A stretch of 64,000 bases of DNA from Mycobacterium genavense ATCC 51234 (GCF_000526915.1 NZ_JAGZ01000003.1:248001-312000), one strand, 5' to 3'; counted from the first letter of the stretch, positions 47,994 to 58,834 are shown. Made by a program: numbers and translations. The notes: generated by a model not told the origin, from the letters alone.

Positions 47994-49823
47994 TCAGGCC
48001 AGATAACCGGGCGGCATCGACTCGAACATGAACTTGGTCATCCGGACCGCCCACTCCGAGCTGCCGCCCCCAACGATCAGCGCCGCGAACGCCAGATCGC
48101 CCCGGTATCCAGCGAACCAGGAGTGCGATCCGCCCGGGAACTCCGCCTCCCCGGTCTTCCCGTAGATCTCGCCGCAGCCGTTGATCTCCTTGGCGGTCCC
48201 GTTGGTCACCACCAGCCGCATCATCGGGCGCAGCGCATCGATCATCTTCGGGCTGATCGGGGTGCTGTCGCCCTCGACCGTCGTCGGGTGCCCTGCAATC
48301 AATTGCGGCACAGGCGTTTTCCCGGCGGCGACGGTGGCCGCGACCAGGGCCATGCCGAACGGACTGGCCAGCACCCGGCCCTGACCGAAGCCGTCCTCGG
48401 TGCGCTCGGCCAGGTCGACCGTCGGCGGCACCGACCCGGTGACGGTGGTGATGCCGTCGACGGTGTAGTCGAGCCCGATCCCGTACTGGGACGCCGTCTG
48501 GGTCAGACCCCGGGGCGGCATCTTGCTGCTCAGCTCGGCAAACGTGGTGTTGCACGAACTGGCGAACGCGCGTGACATCGACACCACGCCCAGGTCGAAG
48601 CCGCCGTAGTTCGGCACCGTGCGGTGCCCGATGTCGATATGGCCCGGGCACCCGACCATCGAGTTCGGCGTGGCCATGTCACGGTCGACGGCCGCGCCGG
48701 CGGTGATCATCTTGAACGTCGACCCGGGCGGAAACAGGCCGTTGGTGGCGGGCAGCCCGTCGGCGTCGGCCGCGCCGTTCTGGGCGATCGCTAGGATCTC
48801 CCCCGTCGACGGCTTGATCGCGACGATCATCGCCTTGCCGCCGTTGTTGTCCACCGCGCGCTGGGCGGCGTTCTGCACCACCCGGTCCAGGGTGATCGAC
48901 ACCGACGGGGCCGGCGCGCCCTCGACCTCGTGCAGCACCGCGACGTCGACGTTGTTCTGGTTGACGCTGACCACCCGCCAGCCGGCCTGACCGTCGAGTT
49001 CGTCGATCACGGCCTTCTTGACCTCGCTGATGACGGCGGGCGCGAAATGTGGGTCGGTCGGCAACATGTCGGCCTGGGGGGTGACCACGATGCCGGGCAG
49101 TCTGCCGATGATCGGAAACACCTTGTCGTTGTCGACGGGCAGCAGCGTGACACCCAGGTCCACCTGGTCGGTGGTCGAGCTGGCCCGCTCGGCCAGCAGC
49201 TGCGGGTCGGTCAGCGTGTCGTTGAACGGCCGCAGCACGTCGACGATCGAGTGGGTGGTGAAGCTCAGCGACTGCGGCGGTCCGGCTTTGCTGGCGTCCA
49301 GCGTGTAGTGGTAGCGGTAGCCCGGTGCCAGCACATCGCTGCCGCCGAGTTCGTTCACCGACGCGCGCCGGGGGGCGTCGGCCCGCAACGCGAAGGTCTG
49401 ATGCTCGCCCAGCTTGGGATGCAGGCCGCCGGGCGTCCATCGGACCTCCCAGCGCCCCTCGTCGCGGGCCATCTTCAGCTGGCCGTCATAGCTCCACATC
49501 CGATTCTTGGGCAGGTGCCAGCTGAACCGATAGTTGACCGTGCCGGTGTCCTCGGCGTACTTGGAGCCGAGGATCTGCGCGTCCAGGTGGGTCGCCTGCA
49601 ACCCGGCCCAGGCCGCGTTGAGCGCCTCGCGGGCCTCGTTGGGGTTGTCGCTGAGTTGGGCGGCCGTCGCAGTGTCACCGACGGCCAAGGCGCGGAAGAA
49701 CTTCTCCGCCGCGGGGCCCGGGCCGTCGGGCCGCGGGGTGCATCCGGCCAGCGCGGTGGCCGCGACGAGCAGCAGGACCCCGGCGGCCGAAACAACTGAT
49801 ACTGATGAGGTTTTTGTGGCCAT
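47994..49823 (-). CDS. Penicillin-binding lipoprotein (PbpLipo-like, Rv2864c)
   Basis: 609 residues from the ATG at 49823. A signal peptide ends in a lipobox with Cys28 (ATALAGCTPRP). An NTF2-like MecA N-domain (about 35-150) and a dimerization domain follow. The transpeptidase domain has the three class-B motifs: PGSTFKMI (SxxK), SSCNTTF (SxN) and YGKTGEAEF (KTG). It cross-links peptidoglycan at the outer membrane face. It follows the DUF1707 gene in the same direction and is divergent from a small membrane protein. Confidence 0.93.
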   Translation of the reverse strand: MATKTSSVSVVSAAGVLLLVAATALAGCTPRPDGPGPAAEKFFRALAVGDTATAAQLSDNPNEAREALNAAWAGLQATHLDAQILGSKYAEDTGTVNYRFSWHLPKNRMWSYDGQLKMARDEGRWEVRWTPGGLHPKLGEHQTFALRADAPRRASVNELGGSDVLAPGYRYHYTLDASKAGPPQSLSFTTHSIVDVLRPFNDTLTDPQLLAERASSTTDQVDLGVTLLPVDNDKVFPIIGRLPGIVVTPQADMLPTDPHFAPAVISEVKKAVIDELDGQAGWRVVSVNQNNVDVAVLHEVEGAPAPSVSITLDRVVQNAAQRAVDNNGGKAMIVAIKPSTGEILAIAQNGAADADGLPATNGLFPPGSTFKMITAGAAVDRDMATPNSMVGCPGHIDIGHRTVPNYGGFDLGVVSMSRAFASSCNTTFAELSSKMPPRGLTQTASQYGIGLDYTVDGITTVTGSVPPTVDLAERTEDGFGQGRVLASPFGMALVAATVAAGKTPVPQLIAGHPTTVEGDSTPISPKMIDALRPMMRLVVTNGTAKEINGCGEIYGKTGEAEFPGGSHSWFAGYRGDLAFAALIVGGGSSEWAVRMTKFMFESMPPGYLA

Positions 49824-49954
49824 CGTTGCTGATGTTAAGAAGGTGGGGCCCCGCACCGACGTCGACACACCGAGACCCAACCGTGATGTGGCGCGTGCTG
49901 CCGCGATTCCCGGGTACCTCGAACTCAATACCGCGACAGTTCAGGGAGACGGGA

Positions 49955-50461
49955 ATGGCGCGCGACACGCGAGGACCGAACGAGACCGACAACCTGCGCC
50001 GGGTCAGCGTCAGCCCGCCGCGGTGGCGCAAGGGTCGATGGCTGCTGGTTGCCGAGGCCTTCGTTGTCGCGATCGTCGGATTGGCGGGGGTCGTTCTCGT
50101 TGCGCCCGACGGGGCCACGTTCTCGCTGGCCGGTATCCCGTTGACCCCGACACTGAGCTGGGTGCTGATGAGCCTGGGCGCGGCGGCGGCCGGGTCGGCG
50201 ACGCATCGACGCCTGGCGTTGCTGTTCTGTGCCGTCACCGCGACGACCGCGCTCGGGTTCGTGATCGTGGCCGCGATGGCCGGTGCTCAGCACGCCCCCG
50301 GACCGATGGGATTCACCCCGGCGGCCATCCTGGGGTGGGCGGTGGTGTTCTGCTACAACTTCGCCCTCGGCTTCTGGTTGATCCCCGACCACATCGAGGG
50401 TCCCGCGTGGGTGCCGCGGCTCCGGGGCCGCTCCGGCGACGCCACGCGGCGGCGTGGCTGA
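49955..50461 (+). CDS. Small four-helix membrane protein of unknown function
   Basis: 168 residues from the ATG at 49955 with AGGGAGACGGGA upstream. A 25-residue polar N-terminus (NETDNLRRVSVSPPRWRKG) precedes four hydrophobic segments: LLVAEAFVVAIVGLAGVVLV, LSWVLMSLGAAAAGS, LALLFCAVTATTALGFVIVA and ILGWAVVFCYNFALGFWLIP. No family is recognised. It lies where M. tuberculosis has the relBE-type pair Rv2865/Rv2866, between the PBP gene and the GNAT gene. Confidence 0.7.
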   Translation: MARDTRGPNETDNLRRVSVSPPRWRKGRWLLVAEAFVVAIVGLAGVVLVAPDGATFSLAGIPLTPTLSWVLMSLGAAAAGSATHRRLALLFCAVTATTALGFVIVAAMAGAQHAPGPMGFTPAAILGWAVVFCYNFALGFWLIPDHIEGPAWVPRLRGRSGDATRRRG

Positions 50462-50470
50462 GGGGTACCG

Positions 50471-51325
50471 CTAGTCCAGCAGGACGGTGGCGAAGGTGCC
50501 GACCTCGGCGAAGCCCACCCGCGCGTAGGCGGCCCGGGCCACCTCATTGAAGTCATTCACGTACAGGCTGGCGATGCGCCCGCTGCCCACGATCACGGCG
50601 GCCAGCATCGCGGTGCCCCGGGCGCCGAGCCCCATCCCGCGCCACTCCGGGTGCACCCACACGCCCTGGATCTGGCCGACCGCGGGCGATTGCGACCCGA
50701 CCTCGGCCTTGAAGACGACCTGGCCCTGCTCGAACCGGGCCCACGCCCGCCCGGCCGCGATCAGGCTGGCCACCCGGCGGCGGTAGCCGCGGCCGCCGTC
50801 GCCGAGCCGCGGGTCGATGCCGACCTCGCCGATGAACATGTCGACCGCGGCCACCAGGTAGGCGTCCAGCTCCTCGGGGCGCACCTGGCGCACCTCGGGG
50901 TCGAGGTCACACATCGGGTGTTTGGTCAGCGCCATCAGCGGTTGACGTTCGCGCACGCCTCGCGCCGGGCCCCAGGCCGTTTCGAGCCGTTCCCACATCG
51001 GCAGCACCAGGCTGGCCCGCCCGACCAGCGACGAACAGCGACGCGTCCCGCTCATCGCCTCGTCGGCAAACGCGTTCAGGTCGGCCGGCAGCCCGCGCAG
51101 CGGGATCAGGTTGGCACCGGCGAAGCACAGCGACTCGTCGGCGACGCGGCGGGTCCACAGCTCGCCGCCGATCGCGCCGGGGTCGATCCCGTGATCGGCG
51201 ACCCGAGAGGCGACCATGCAGGACGCGATCGGGTCCTCGTCCAGTACCCGCCACGCGGCGGCGGCGTCGCGCACCACGGACACCCGTCTGTCGCCGACCA
51301 GGCGAAACAGGGGCGGAGCCGACAT
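50471..51325 (-). CDS. DUF4081 / GNAT acetyltransferase (Rv2867c-like)
   Basis: 284 residues. The N-terminal DUF4081 domain (RVLDEDPIASCMVASRVADHGIDPGAIGGELW) is joined to a C-terminal GNAT domain whose acetyl-CoA motif is GQIQGVWVHPEWRGMGLGARGTAMLAAVI, then ASLYVNDFNEVARAAYARVGFAEVG. The substrate is unknown. It sits just downstream of ispG on the same strand, as in other mycobacteria, so it belongs to the dxr-rip1-ispG cluster. Confidence 0.88.
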   Translation of the reverse strand: MSAPPLFRLVGDRRVSVVRDAAAAWRVLDEDPIASCMVASRVADHGIDPGAIGGELWTRRVADESLCFAGANLIPLRGLPADLNAFADEAMSGTRRCSSLVGRASLVLPMWERLETAWGPARGVRERQPLMALTKHPMCDLDPEVRQVRPEELDAYLVAAVDMFIGEVGIDPRLGDGGRGYRRRVASLIAAGRAWARFEQGQVVFKAEVGSQSPAVGQIQGVWVHPEWRGMGLGARGTAMLAAVIVGSGRIASLYVNDFNEVARAAYARVGFAEVGTFATVLLD

Positions 51326-51381
51326 CTGGCGAACTCTCTGTGGTGCGAACCGAAGGGGCCAGTAAGAGAGAACTGGTCTTA

Positions 51382-52542
51382 TCAGCTTACGGTCACAATT
51401 GGCGAACCGCTCGCTGTTGCGTCAGGACCGTTACCCTTTTCGTCGGCCAACCGCATGGCCTCTTCGATCAGCGTCTCGACGATCTGGGCCTCCGGAACGG
51501 TCTTGATCACCTCGCCGCGAACGAATATCTGCCCCTTGCCATTTCCGGAGGCGACGCCGAGGTCGGCTTCGCGGGCCTCTCCGGGACCGTTGACGACGCA
51601 GCCCATCACCGCGACCCGCAGCGGCACGTCGAGCCCGTCCAGTCCCGCGGAGACCGCGTTGGCCAGGGTGTAGACGTCGACCTGGGCGCGACCGCAGGAC
51701 GGGCACGAGACGATCTCCAGCCCCCGCGGGCGCAGGTTCAGCGACTCGAGAATCTGGATGCCGACCTTGACTTCCTCGACCGGCGGCGCCGACAGCGACA
51801 CCCGGATGGTGTCGCCGATGCCCCGGCTCAGCAGGGCGCCGAACGCCACCGCCGACTTGATGGTGCCCTGGAAGGCCGGTCCGGCCTCGGTCACCCCGAG
51901 GTGCAGCGGGTAATCGCATTGGGCGGCCAACTGCTCGTAGGCGGCGACCATCACGACGGGGTCGTTGTGCTTGACGCTGATCTTGATGTCGGAAAAGCCG
52001 TGCTCCTCGAACAGCGAGGCCTCCCACAGCGCCGACTCGACCAGCGCCTCGGGCGTGGCCTTGCCGTAGCGCTCCATAAACCGCTTGTCCAGCGAGCCGG
52101 CGTTGACGCCGATGCGGATCGGGATGCCGGCCGCGCCGGCGGCCTTGGCGACCTCGCCGACCCGGCCGTCGAACTCCTTGATGTTGCCCGGATTGACCCG
52201 CACCGCGGCACAGCCCGCGTCGATCGCGGCGAAGATGTACTTCGGCTGGAAGTGGATGTCGGCGATCACCGGGATCTGGCTGTGCCGGGCGATCTCGGCC
52301 AGCGCGTCGGCATCCTCCTGGCGCGGGCAGGCCACCCGGACGATGTCGCAGCCGGCCGCGGTCAGCTCGGCGATCTGCTGCAGCGTCGTGTTGACATCGT
52401 GGGTTTTGGTGGTGCACATCGACTGCACCGAAATCGGCGAATCGCTGCCGACCCCGACGTCGCGAACCATCAATTGGCGCGTTTCGCGCCGGGGCGCAAG
52501 CGTGGGCGCCGGCGCTTCCGGCATGCCCAGGCCTATGTCCAC
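51382..52542 (-). CDS. ispG: 4-hydroxy-3-methylbut-2-en-1-yl diphosphate synthase (flavodoxin) IspG/GcpE
   Basis: 386 residues from the GTG at 52542. The TIM barrel begins [21 protein letters not shown] and contains [16 protein letters not shown]. The 4Fe-4S ligands are in [13 protein letters not shown] and [12 protein letters not shown]. It catalyses the sixth step of the MEP isoprenoid pathway. It is clustered with dxr and rip1. The in-frame region upstream to 52839 only overlaps rip1. Confidence 0.96.
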   Translation of the reverse strand: MDIGLGMPEAPAPTLAPRRETRQLMVRDVGVGSDSPISVQSMCTTKTHDVNTTLQQIAELTAAGCDIVRVACPRQEDADALAEIARHSQIPVIADIHFQPKYIFAAIDAGCAAVRVNPGNIKEFDGRVGEVAKAAGAAGIPIRIGVNAGSLDKRFMERYGKATPEALVESALWEASLFEEHGFSDIKISVKHNDPVVMVAAYEQLAAQCDYPLHLGVTEAGPAFQGTIKSAVAFGALLSRGIGDTIRVSLSAPPVEEVKVGIQILESLNLRPRGLEIVSCPSCGRAQVDVYTLANAVSAGLDGLDVPLRVAVMGCVVNGPGEAREADLGVASGNGKGQIFVRGEVIKTVPEAQIVETLIEEAMRLADEKGNGPDATASGSPIVTVS

Positions 52543-52562
52543 GGTTCGGATTCCTTCGGTTG

Positions 52563-53777
52563 TTACTGGAAGAGCCTGATCGGGTTGACCAGGTCGGCGG
52601 TCACGGTCAGCAGCATGTAACCGACCACGAACACCAAGACCACATAGGTCGCCGGCATCAGTTTGAGGTAGTTCACCGGCGCCGCCGCCACCATGCCGCG
52701 GGCCGACCGGATCAGGTTGCGGATCTTCTCGTACACCGCGACGGCGATGTGACCGCCGTCGAACGGCAGCAGCGGCAGCAGGTTGATCGCGCCCAGGATC
52801 AAGTTCAGCTGCGCCAGGAAGAACCAGAACGCCACCCACAGCCCGTGGTCGACGGTGTCGCCGCCGATGATGCTGGCCCCGACGACGCTCATCGGGGTCT
52901 GCGGGTCGCGCTGTCCGCCGCCGATCGCGTGCACCAGCGCACCGACCTTGGTCGGGATCGCGACCAGCGCCTTGCCCACCTCGGCGGTCAGGTCGCCGGT
53001 GAACGCGAAGGTGGCGGGGATGGCGCCGAGCACGCCGTAGTGCGTGGGCGCGACTTTGACGGCGCCGACGCCGATCGCGCCGACGGTCGAGGCGGCCGGC
53101 TTGGCGTCCGGCCCGCTGTTTATGTACCGCTGCGTTTGGGTGATGTCGACGTAGGCGGTGATCGGCGTGCCGTTTCGCTCGACGACGACCGGGACGGTGC
53201 CGTGCAGCTTGCGGATCGCGGCGGCCATGTCGTCGAAGGTGGACACCTTGGTGTCACCGACCTTGACCACGACGTCGCCGGGGCGGATGCCGGCCAGCGC
53301 GGCCGGTCCGGGACCCGTGCAGTCCCCGATCTTGCCCGGCGCGACTTCTGGTGCGACACAAGCTGTTTCGCCGACGATGGCCTGGGTGGGCGGGTGCAGG
53401 TTGGGCAGCCCCCAGATCAGCGCGATCACGTAGATCAGGGCCACACAGATGACGAAGTTCATGCCCGGGCCGGCGAACAGCACCGCCACCCGCTTCCACG
53501 TCGTCTGCTTGTACATGGCCCGGTCGGTCTCGTCCGGCGCCAGCTCCTCGATCGGGGTCATCCCAGCGATGTCGCAGAAGCCGCCCAGCGGCACGGCCTT
53601 GACGCCGTACTCGGTCTCGCCGCGACGGGTCGACCACAGCGTGGGGCCGAACCCGACGAAATAGCGACGCACCTTCATGCCGGTGGCACGCGCCACCCAC
53701 ATGTGGCCGCACTCGTGCAGAGCCACCGAGATCAGGATGGCCAGCGCGAACAGCACAATGCCGATTGCGAACATCAT
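52563..53777 (-). CDS. rip1: Intramembrane site-2 metalloprotease Rip1 (RseP family)
   Basis: 404 residues. The first membrane helix contains the zinc motif ALHECGHMW at about residues 20-28. A PDZ domain (about 125-215, [21 protein letters not shown]) lies between the catalytic halves, and the third metal ligand is in [21 protein letters not shown] final helix ends at NPIRLFQ. It cleaves anti-sigma factors in the membrane in response to envelope stress. It lies 6 bp downstream of dxr. Confidence 0.94.
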   Translation of the reverse strand: MMFAIGIVLFALAILISVALHECGHMWVARATGMKVRRYFVGFGPTLWSTRRGETEYGVKAVPLGGFCDIAGMTPIEELAPDETDRAMYKQTTWKRVAVLFAGPGMNFVICVALIYVIALIWGLPNLHPPTQAIVGETACVAPEVAPGKIGDCTGPGPAALAGIRPGDVVVKVGDTKVSTFDDMAAAIRKLHGTVPVVVERNGTPITAYVDITQTQRYINSGPDAKPAASTVGAIGVGAVKVAPTHYGVLGAIPATFAFTGDLTAEVGKALVAIPTKVGALVHAIGGGQRDPQTPMSVVGASIIGGDTVDHGLWVAFWFFLAQLNLILGAINLLPLLPFDGGHIAVAVYEKIRNLIRSARGMVAAAPVNYLKLMPATYVVLVFVVGYMLLTVTADLVNPIRLFQ

Positions 53778-53783
53778 CAGCCG

Positions 53784-54971
53784 CTAGGACCTTTCTAAGA
53801 CCATGGTGGCGACCGCGCGCTGCGCTCGCTCCCGCGCCCAACGCTGCGCGTCTAGTACCTCATCCACGTTAGCCGGTGTTACGGCCCATTGGTCGGCGGC
53901 GCTCAGCACGTCGGCGATTGTTCTGACGATGGCCGCAAAGCCGATGCCGCCCCGCAAAAACGCCGCCACGGCTTCTTCATTGGCGGCGTTGTAGACCGCG
54001 GGCATGCAGCCGCCGGTCTCGCCGGCGTGCCGGGCCAGCTCGACGGCGGCGAAAACGTCGCTGTCCAGCGGCTCGAATTCCCAGGTAGAAGCGGTGGTGA
54101 AGTCGCAATGCGCGGCCGCTCCCGGCACCCGGCGCGGCCAGCCCAGCGCCAGCGAGATGGGCAGCTTCATGTCCGGGGGGCTGGCCTGGGCGATCGTGGA
54201 GCCGTCGATGAACGTGACCATTGAATGAACAATCGACTGGGGGTGCACGACGACCTCGATGCGGTCATAGGGCACCCCGAACAGCAGATGGGTTTCGATG
54301 AGCTCGAGCCCCTTGTTCACCAGCGACGCCGAGTTCAGGGTGTTCATCGGGCCCATCGACCAGGTCGGATGCGCGCCGGCCTGGTCGGGTGTGACGGCCT
54401 CGAGGTCGGCGGCGGACCAGCCGCGAAACGGTCCGCCTGAGGCGGTCAGCACTAGCTTGGCGACCTCGTCGGGATCGCCGCCACGCAGGCACTGGGCCAG
54501 CGCGGAATGCTCGGAATCCACCGGCACGATCTGCCCCGGTCGCGCCGCCGCCAGAACCAGCGGACCGCCGGCGATCAGCGATTCCTTGTTGGCCAGCGCC
54601 AGCCGGGCGCCCGAGTGCAGGGCCGCCAGGGTGGGCCGCAGGCCCAGCGCCCCGACCAGCGCGTTGAGGACGACGTCGGCCTCGGTTTCCTCGACCAACC
54701 GGGTGACCGCGTCGGGGCCACTGAAAGGCACGTCTTGCAGCGCCGCGGCGGCGCGCTCGTCGGCGACGGCGATGTTGGTCACCCCGGTCTCGGCGCGCTG
54801 ACGGGCCAAGATGTCCGGGTTCGACCCGCCGGCCGCCAGCCCGACCACCTCGAAGCGGTCCGGGTTGGCGGCGATGACCTCCAGCGCCTGGGTGCCGATG
54901 GAGCCGGTGCTGCCCAACACCAGCACCCGGATGGGGCGGTCGGCGCCCGCGTCGGTCGTCGGGAAATTCAC
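53784..54971 (-). CDS. dxr: 1-deoxy-D-xylulose-5-phosphate reductoisomerase
   Basis: 395 residues from the GTG at 54971. The NADPH motif is [17 protein letters not shown] near residue 16. The catalytic core has [37 protein letters not shown] and [13 protein letters not shown] [12 protein letters not shown], with the flexible loop [22 protein letters not shown]. It is the second step of the MEP pathway and the fosmidomycin target. The upstream in-frame ORF to 55142 has no better start. Confidence 0.95.
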   Translation of the reverse strand: MNFPTTDAGADRPIRVLVLGSTGSIGTQALEVIAANPDRFEVVGLAAGGSNPDILARQRAETGVTNIAVADERAAAALQDVPFSGPDAVTRLVEETEADVVLNALVGALGLRPTLAALHSGARLALANKESLIAGGPLVLAAARPGQIVPVDSEHSALAQCLRGGDPDEVAKLVLTASGGPFRGWSAADLEAVTPDQAGAHPTWSMGPMNTLNSASLVNKGLELIETHLLFGVPYDRIEVVVHPQSIVHSMVTFIDGSTIAQASPPDMKLPISLALGWPRRVPGAAAHCDFTTASTWEFEPLDSDVFAAVELARHAGETGGCMPAVYNAANEEAVAAFLRGGIGFAAIVRTIADVLSAADQWAVTPANVDEVLDAQRWARERAQRAVATMVLERS

Positions 54972-55087
54972 CCACTCATTGTGCCGCCCGGCGGGTCGTA
55001 CGGGCCATGCCCGCAGCCGTGCCGACCCGTCACGGCATGTGCCAGAATCTGTGATCGAGAAGACGATCCGATCCGAAGGGAACCGCC

Positions 55088-55342
55088 GTGGCCAGTACCG
55101 AGGTGGAGCACTGCACCGGCGTCGACCCGGCCGAGGTGCCATCCGCCGCGTGGGGATGGAGCAAGATCAACGTGCGCACCTGGCACGGCTTCGGCATCTT
55201 CGCCGTCCTGTTCCTGCTGGCGATGCTGCGCGGCAGTCACGTCGGCCACGTCGAGGACAACTTCCTGATCGGGTTCGCCGTCCTGGCGCTGGTCATCCTG
55301 ATCCGCGACATGTGGGGCCGTCGGCGCGGCTGGATCCGCTAG
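55088..55342 (+). CDS. DUF2631 small membrane protein (Rv2876-like)
   Basis: 84 residues from a GTG with AAGGGAA upstream. The soluble N-terminus ([22 protein letters not shown]) is followed by two hydrophobic helices, [17 protein letters not shown] and [18 protein letters not shown]. It belongs to the actinobacterial DUF2631 family. In M. tuberculosis mpt83, dipZ and mpt70 lie between dxr and this gene; here they are missing. It is convergent with the ccdA-like gene, with stop codons two bases apart. Confidence 0.8.
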   Translation: MASTEVEHCTGVDPAEVPSAAWGWSKINVRTWHGFGIFAVLFLLAMLRGSHVGHVEDNFLIGFAVLALVILIRDMWGRRRGWIR

Positions 55343-55343
55343 C

Positions 55344-56195
55344 TCAACGCCGCGCCCGTCGCTGCCAGGCGCTCACCAGCGCGGCGGCCACCAGCGCGAC
55401 CAGCGCCACCAGCCACGGCCACACGCCGTGTTCGTGCACCCAGCCGGCCAGCACGCCCTGCAGCCGCCCGGCTGCGACGATCACCGCGTCCCGGGGACCT
55501 GCCGCGGTGTTCAACAGCCGCAATTCGTAGCAGCCGTAGTAGCCGACGTACAGCCCGACCAGCACCAGCAGCGCCCCGCCGATCCGATTGACGAACGGCA
55601 GGATGCGCCGCAGCCGATCGGCCAGCGCCGAGCTCGCGGTCGCGGCGGCGACGGCGAGGACGCCGACGACCAGGGTCAGGCCCGCCACATAGGCCAGATA
55701 GACCGACACGCCCGTGACGACCGACCCGCTGCGCAGGCCCGCCGCCGTGACCGCCAGAAACGGTCCGATCGTGCACGACAGCGAGGCAACCGCGTAGCTG
55801 ACCCCGTAGCCGTACATGCCGGTCAGTCGCGTCGGCGCCCACCGTGGCCCCAGCGGCCGGGGCGTCAGCGCGGTCAGTTCCCGACCCGACAGCAGCCAAA
55901 TCCCCAGTGCGACAAGCACAATGCCGATCGCCACGGTGGCATACGGCAGGTACCGCTGCACGCTCGTGGCTGCCGAGATGGTCAACGCGGCGGACACCGC
56001 GAACACGGTCACGAAGCCGAGTGCCATGCCGGTGGTGGCGGCCAGCCCGCGCGCCACCCCGGCGAGCGGGCGTTGCCCGGTGTGCTGGCCGCACACCACC
56101 AGCAGCAGGTAGGCGGGCAGCATCGCGAACCCGCACGGGTTCACCGCGGCCACCAACCCGGCGGCGAATGCCAGACCGACGAGGCCCTGGTTCAC
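55344..56195 (-). CDS. ccdA: CcdA/DsbD-type thiol-disulfide membrane protein (Rv2877c-like)
   Basis: 283 residues from the GTG at 56195. Six or more hydrophobic helices are seen, and the paired redox cysteines of CcdA lie in AAVNPCGFAMLPAYL and SLSCTIGPFLAV. The protein carries reducing power across the membrane to an exported thioredoxin-like partner. Its GTG overlaps the natural stop of mpt53 (GTGA), which encodes such a partner and is nonsense-mutated here. Confidence 0.88.
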   Translation of the reverse strand: MNQGLVGLAFAAGLVAAVNPCGFAMLPAYLLLVVCGQHTGQRPLAGVARGLAATTGMALGFVTVFAVSAALTISAATSVQRYLPYATVAIGIVLVALGIWLLSGRELTALTPRPLGPRWAPTRLTGMYGYGVSYAVASLSCTIGPFLAVTAAGLRSGSVVTGVSVYLAYVAGLTLVVGVLAVAAATASSALADRLRRILPFVNRIGGALLVLVGLYVGYYGCYELRLLNTAAGPRDAVIVAAGRLQGVLAGWVHEHGVWPWLVALVALVAAALVSAWQRRARR

Positions 56196-56704
56196 TTCAG
56201 CGCGGCAACCCGACCGGCCAATTCCTGCTGGGACATCGCCGAGGTGGGGTTGTTGACGAACGTGGAGCTGCCGTCCGCCCGTTAGAACACGTACGCCGGC
56301 TGCCAGCGCACGTTGTAGCGGGCCCAGATCGAGCCGTCGGCGTCGTTGAGGTTGGTGGAGTTCAGGCCGTACTTGGAGACAAACCCCTGTTCCGCGCCGA
56401 CGTCGGAGTGCCCGGCGATGCCGACGAAGGTCACGCCCGGGTTGGCGGCGGCCACCTGGGCCACTCCGGGGGCTTCGGCGTTGCAGAACGGGCAGAACGG
56501 CGCCCAGAACCACAGCACCGCCGGTTTCCCTTGCAGGCTGGCGCCGTTGAACGGCGCACCGGACAGCGTGGTTCCGGTGAACTGCAGCCGATCGTCGGCG
56601 GCCCGCGCCCGGGGTGCGGCGGTCGATATCAGGGCGACCGCGACCAGGCCCGTCACGATGGCCGCGGCAAACATCCTGAAGCGCGAAGAAAAGCGAATCG
56701 TCAT
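56192..56704 (-). pseudogene. mpt53: MPT53-like secreted thioredoxin, nonsense-truncated
   Basis: The ATG at 56704 starts a signal peptide ([25 protein letters not shown]), then the DsbE/thioredoxin fold with active site [15 protein letters not shown]. After residue 140 (RWQPAYVF) a TAA at 56282-56284 interrupts the frame where homologues have Tyr. The reading frame then continues RADGSSTFVNNPTSAMSQQELAGRVAALK to the natural TGA. A TAC to TAA change is the simplest explanation. The truncated product would lack the last strand and helix. It sits upstream of ccdA. Confidence 0.8.
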
Positions 56705-56766
56705 GCCAGCCCCCTTTGCTGGACTCCTGCCTGGAAACACGGCGCAGCCGACCGCCCGGTTCAGGC

Positions 56767-57869
56767 CTACCCGCCTTCGGCGGCCAGCTGTCCGCAGGCG
56801 GTGTTGATCTCGCGGCCCCGCGTGTCGCGGACCGTGCAGGAGACGCCCTTTGCCCGGACCCGCCGGACGAACTCGCGCTCGACGTCCTTGGGGCTGGCGT
56901 CCCAACCGCTGCCTGGCGTCGGGTTGAGCGGAATGAGGTTCACGTGCACCAACGGCCCCAGCGCGGCGTGCAGTCGCGTGCCGAGCAGGTCGGCCCGCCA
57001 GGGCTAGTCGTTGACGTCGCGAATCAGGGCGTACTCGATCGACACCCGCCGGCCCGTCACATCGCCGTAGTAGCGCGCGGCCTCCAGCGCCTCGCCGACC
57101 TTCCAGCGGTTGTTGACCGGAACCAGGGTGTCGCTGCAGCGCGTCGTCAGGGGCGTGCAGCGACAACGCCAGCGTCACGCCCAGGCGTTCGTCGGCGAGC
57201 TTGCGGATCGCCGGGGCCAGGCCAACCGTCGACACCGTCACCGACCGGGCCGAGATGCCGAACCCGTGCGGCGGCGCCTCGGTGATGCGCCGCACCGCGG
57301 CCAGCACCCGGGCGTAGTTGGCCAGCGGCTCCCCCATGCCCATGAACACGACGTTCGACAGCCGATCGCCGAACTCGTCGCGCAGCACCACCGCGGCGGC
57401 GCGCACCTGTTCGACGATCTCGGCGGTCGACAGGTTGCACGTCAATCCGCCCTGGCCGGTCGCGCAGAACGGGCACGCCATGCCGCAGCCCGCCTGCGAC
57501 GAGATGCACACGGTGTTGCGCTGCGGGTAGCGCAACAGGACCGACTCGAAGGTGGTGCCAGCAGGGTCGTTGACGGCCCGCCACAACGTCTTTCGCGTCT
57601 GACCGGCATCACAGGTGATCTCGGCGGCGACGGTGAGCAGGTTCGGGAATCGTCTCGGCAATCACGTCGCGCACGGCCGCCGGCAGGTCGGTCATCTGCC
57701 GCGGATCGGCGATCAGCCGCCCGTAGTACTGCGCGGCGTGCTGCTTGGCCCGAAACACCGGCAAGCCCAGCTCTGCGACGGCCGACGCCCGGCCCCCCGC
57801 GTCGAGGTCGGCGAGGTGCCGCGGCGGCCGTTCCGCGCGCGGTTCTTCGAACACCAGTTGTTGGACCAT
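56767..57869 (-). pseudogene. rlmN: RlmN-type radical SAM rRNA/tRNA methyltransferase, disrupted
   Basis: The ATG at 57869 encodes the N-terminal RlmN domain ([14 protein letters not shown]). A shift near 57650 leads to [14 protein letters not shown] and the radical SAM motif [15 protein letters not shown] (CxxxCxxC), then [14 protein letters not shown] second 1-nt gain near 57135 moves to [19 protein letters not shown] (57004-57006) stands where homologues likely have Gln (ND-Q-PWR). The remainder ends [19 protein letters not shown]. RlmN makes 2-methyladenosine at 23S A2503 and tRNA A37. The M. tuberculosis homologue is also split (Rv2879c/Rv2880c). Confidence 0.85.
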
Positions 57870-57886
57870 GACCCGTCCAGTATCGG

Positions 57887-58813
57887 TCAGCCGGGCAGCA
57901 GCGTGAGCACGATCCAGGCCGCGACCGCCGAGGGCAGCACACCGTCGAGCCGATCCATCAAGCCGCCGTGGCCGGGCAGCAGCCGCCCCATGTCTTTGAT
58001 GCCGAGGTCCCGCTTCACCTGGGACTCGATCAGGTCGCCGAGCGTGCAGGTGAGCACCAGCACCACCCCCAGCAACACGCCCACCCACGGCTCCTTGCCC
58101 GCCAAAAACGTCGCGGTCAGGGTCGTCGCGGTGATCCCGCACACCAACGAGCCGACGAATCCCTCCCAGGACTTCTTGGGGGAGATCGCCGGGACCATCG
58201 GGTGCTTGCCCCACAACGCCCCCACGGCATACCCGCCGGTATCGGAAGCAACGACGGTGATCATCAGGCAGAACACCCGTCCCGCGCCGTCGTGGGAGTA
58301 GACGAGCATCGCACCGAACGACGCGAACAACGGCACCCAGGCGGCCAGTAAAATCGTGGCCGAGGCGTCGCGCAGATAGTTCGACGACGAGCCGGCAGCG
58401 GAGTCGCTGCGGCCGGGATCCGGCATGAACAGCCGCCAGATCATGCACACCACGACCATCGCGCCGAAACCGGCCACCGCACCCGCGGCGTGGTACGGCC
58501 AGGTCAGCCAGATGGTCAGCTGACCTCCGGCCAGCAGCGGAATGACCGGAATGATGTAGCCGGCCTCGCGCAGCCGGCGCACCACCTCGTGGCTGGCCAC
58601 GAGAATCGCGATGGCGACGATCAGGACCCAGAAGCGCGGGGCGAACACCAGCGTCGCGACGAGCAACCCGCCGATCGCCGCGCCCACCGCGATCGCGGCG
58701 GGCAGATCGCGTCCGGCCCGCGACGTCTTCTTCGCCGGTTGCTGCAGCGTCTTTCTTGCGGCCCGCGCAGGCTGGTCGGACGGGGTGCCAGGGCCGGCGT
58801 CGGAGGTTGCCAC
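57887..58813 (-). CDS. cdsA: Phosphatidate cytidylyltransferase CdsA
   Basis: 308 residues from a GTG. A 35-residue polar N-terminus precedes about eight membrane helices. The signature near the C-terminus is [32 protein letters not shown], and [20 protein letters not shown] marks the CDP-alcohol site. It makes CDP-diacylglycerol for PI, PE and cardiolipin synthesis. It follows frr on the same strand with 21 bp between, in the pyrH-frr-cdsA-rlmN order. Confidence 0.95.
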   Translation of the reverse strand: MATSDAGPGTPSDQPARAARKTLQQPAKKTSRAGRDLPAAIAVGAAIGGLLVATLVFAPRFWVLIVAIAILVASHEVVRRLREAGYIIPVIPLLAGGQLTIWLTWPYHAAGAVAGFGAMVVVCMIWRLFMPDPGRSDSAAGSSSNYLRDASATILLAAWVPLFASFGAMLVYSHDGAGRVFCLMITVVASDTGGYAVGALWGKHPMVPAISPKKSWEGFVGSLVCGITATTLTATFLAGKEPWVGVLLGVVLVLTCTLGDLIESQVKRDLGIKDMGRLLPGHGGLMDRLDGVLPSAVAAWIVLTLLPG

Positions 58814-58834
58814 TGATTCGGTTGCTGAGCGGCC

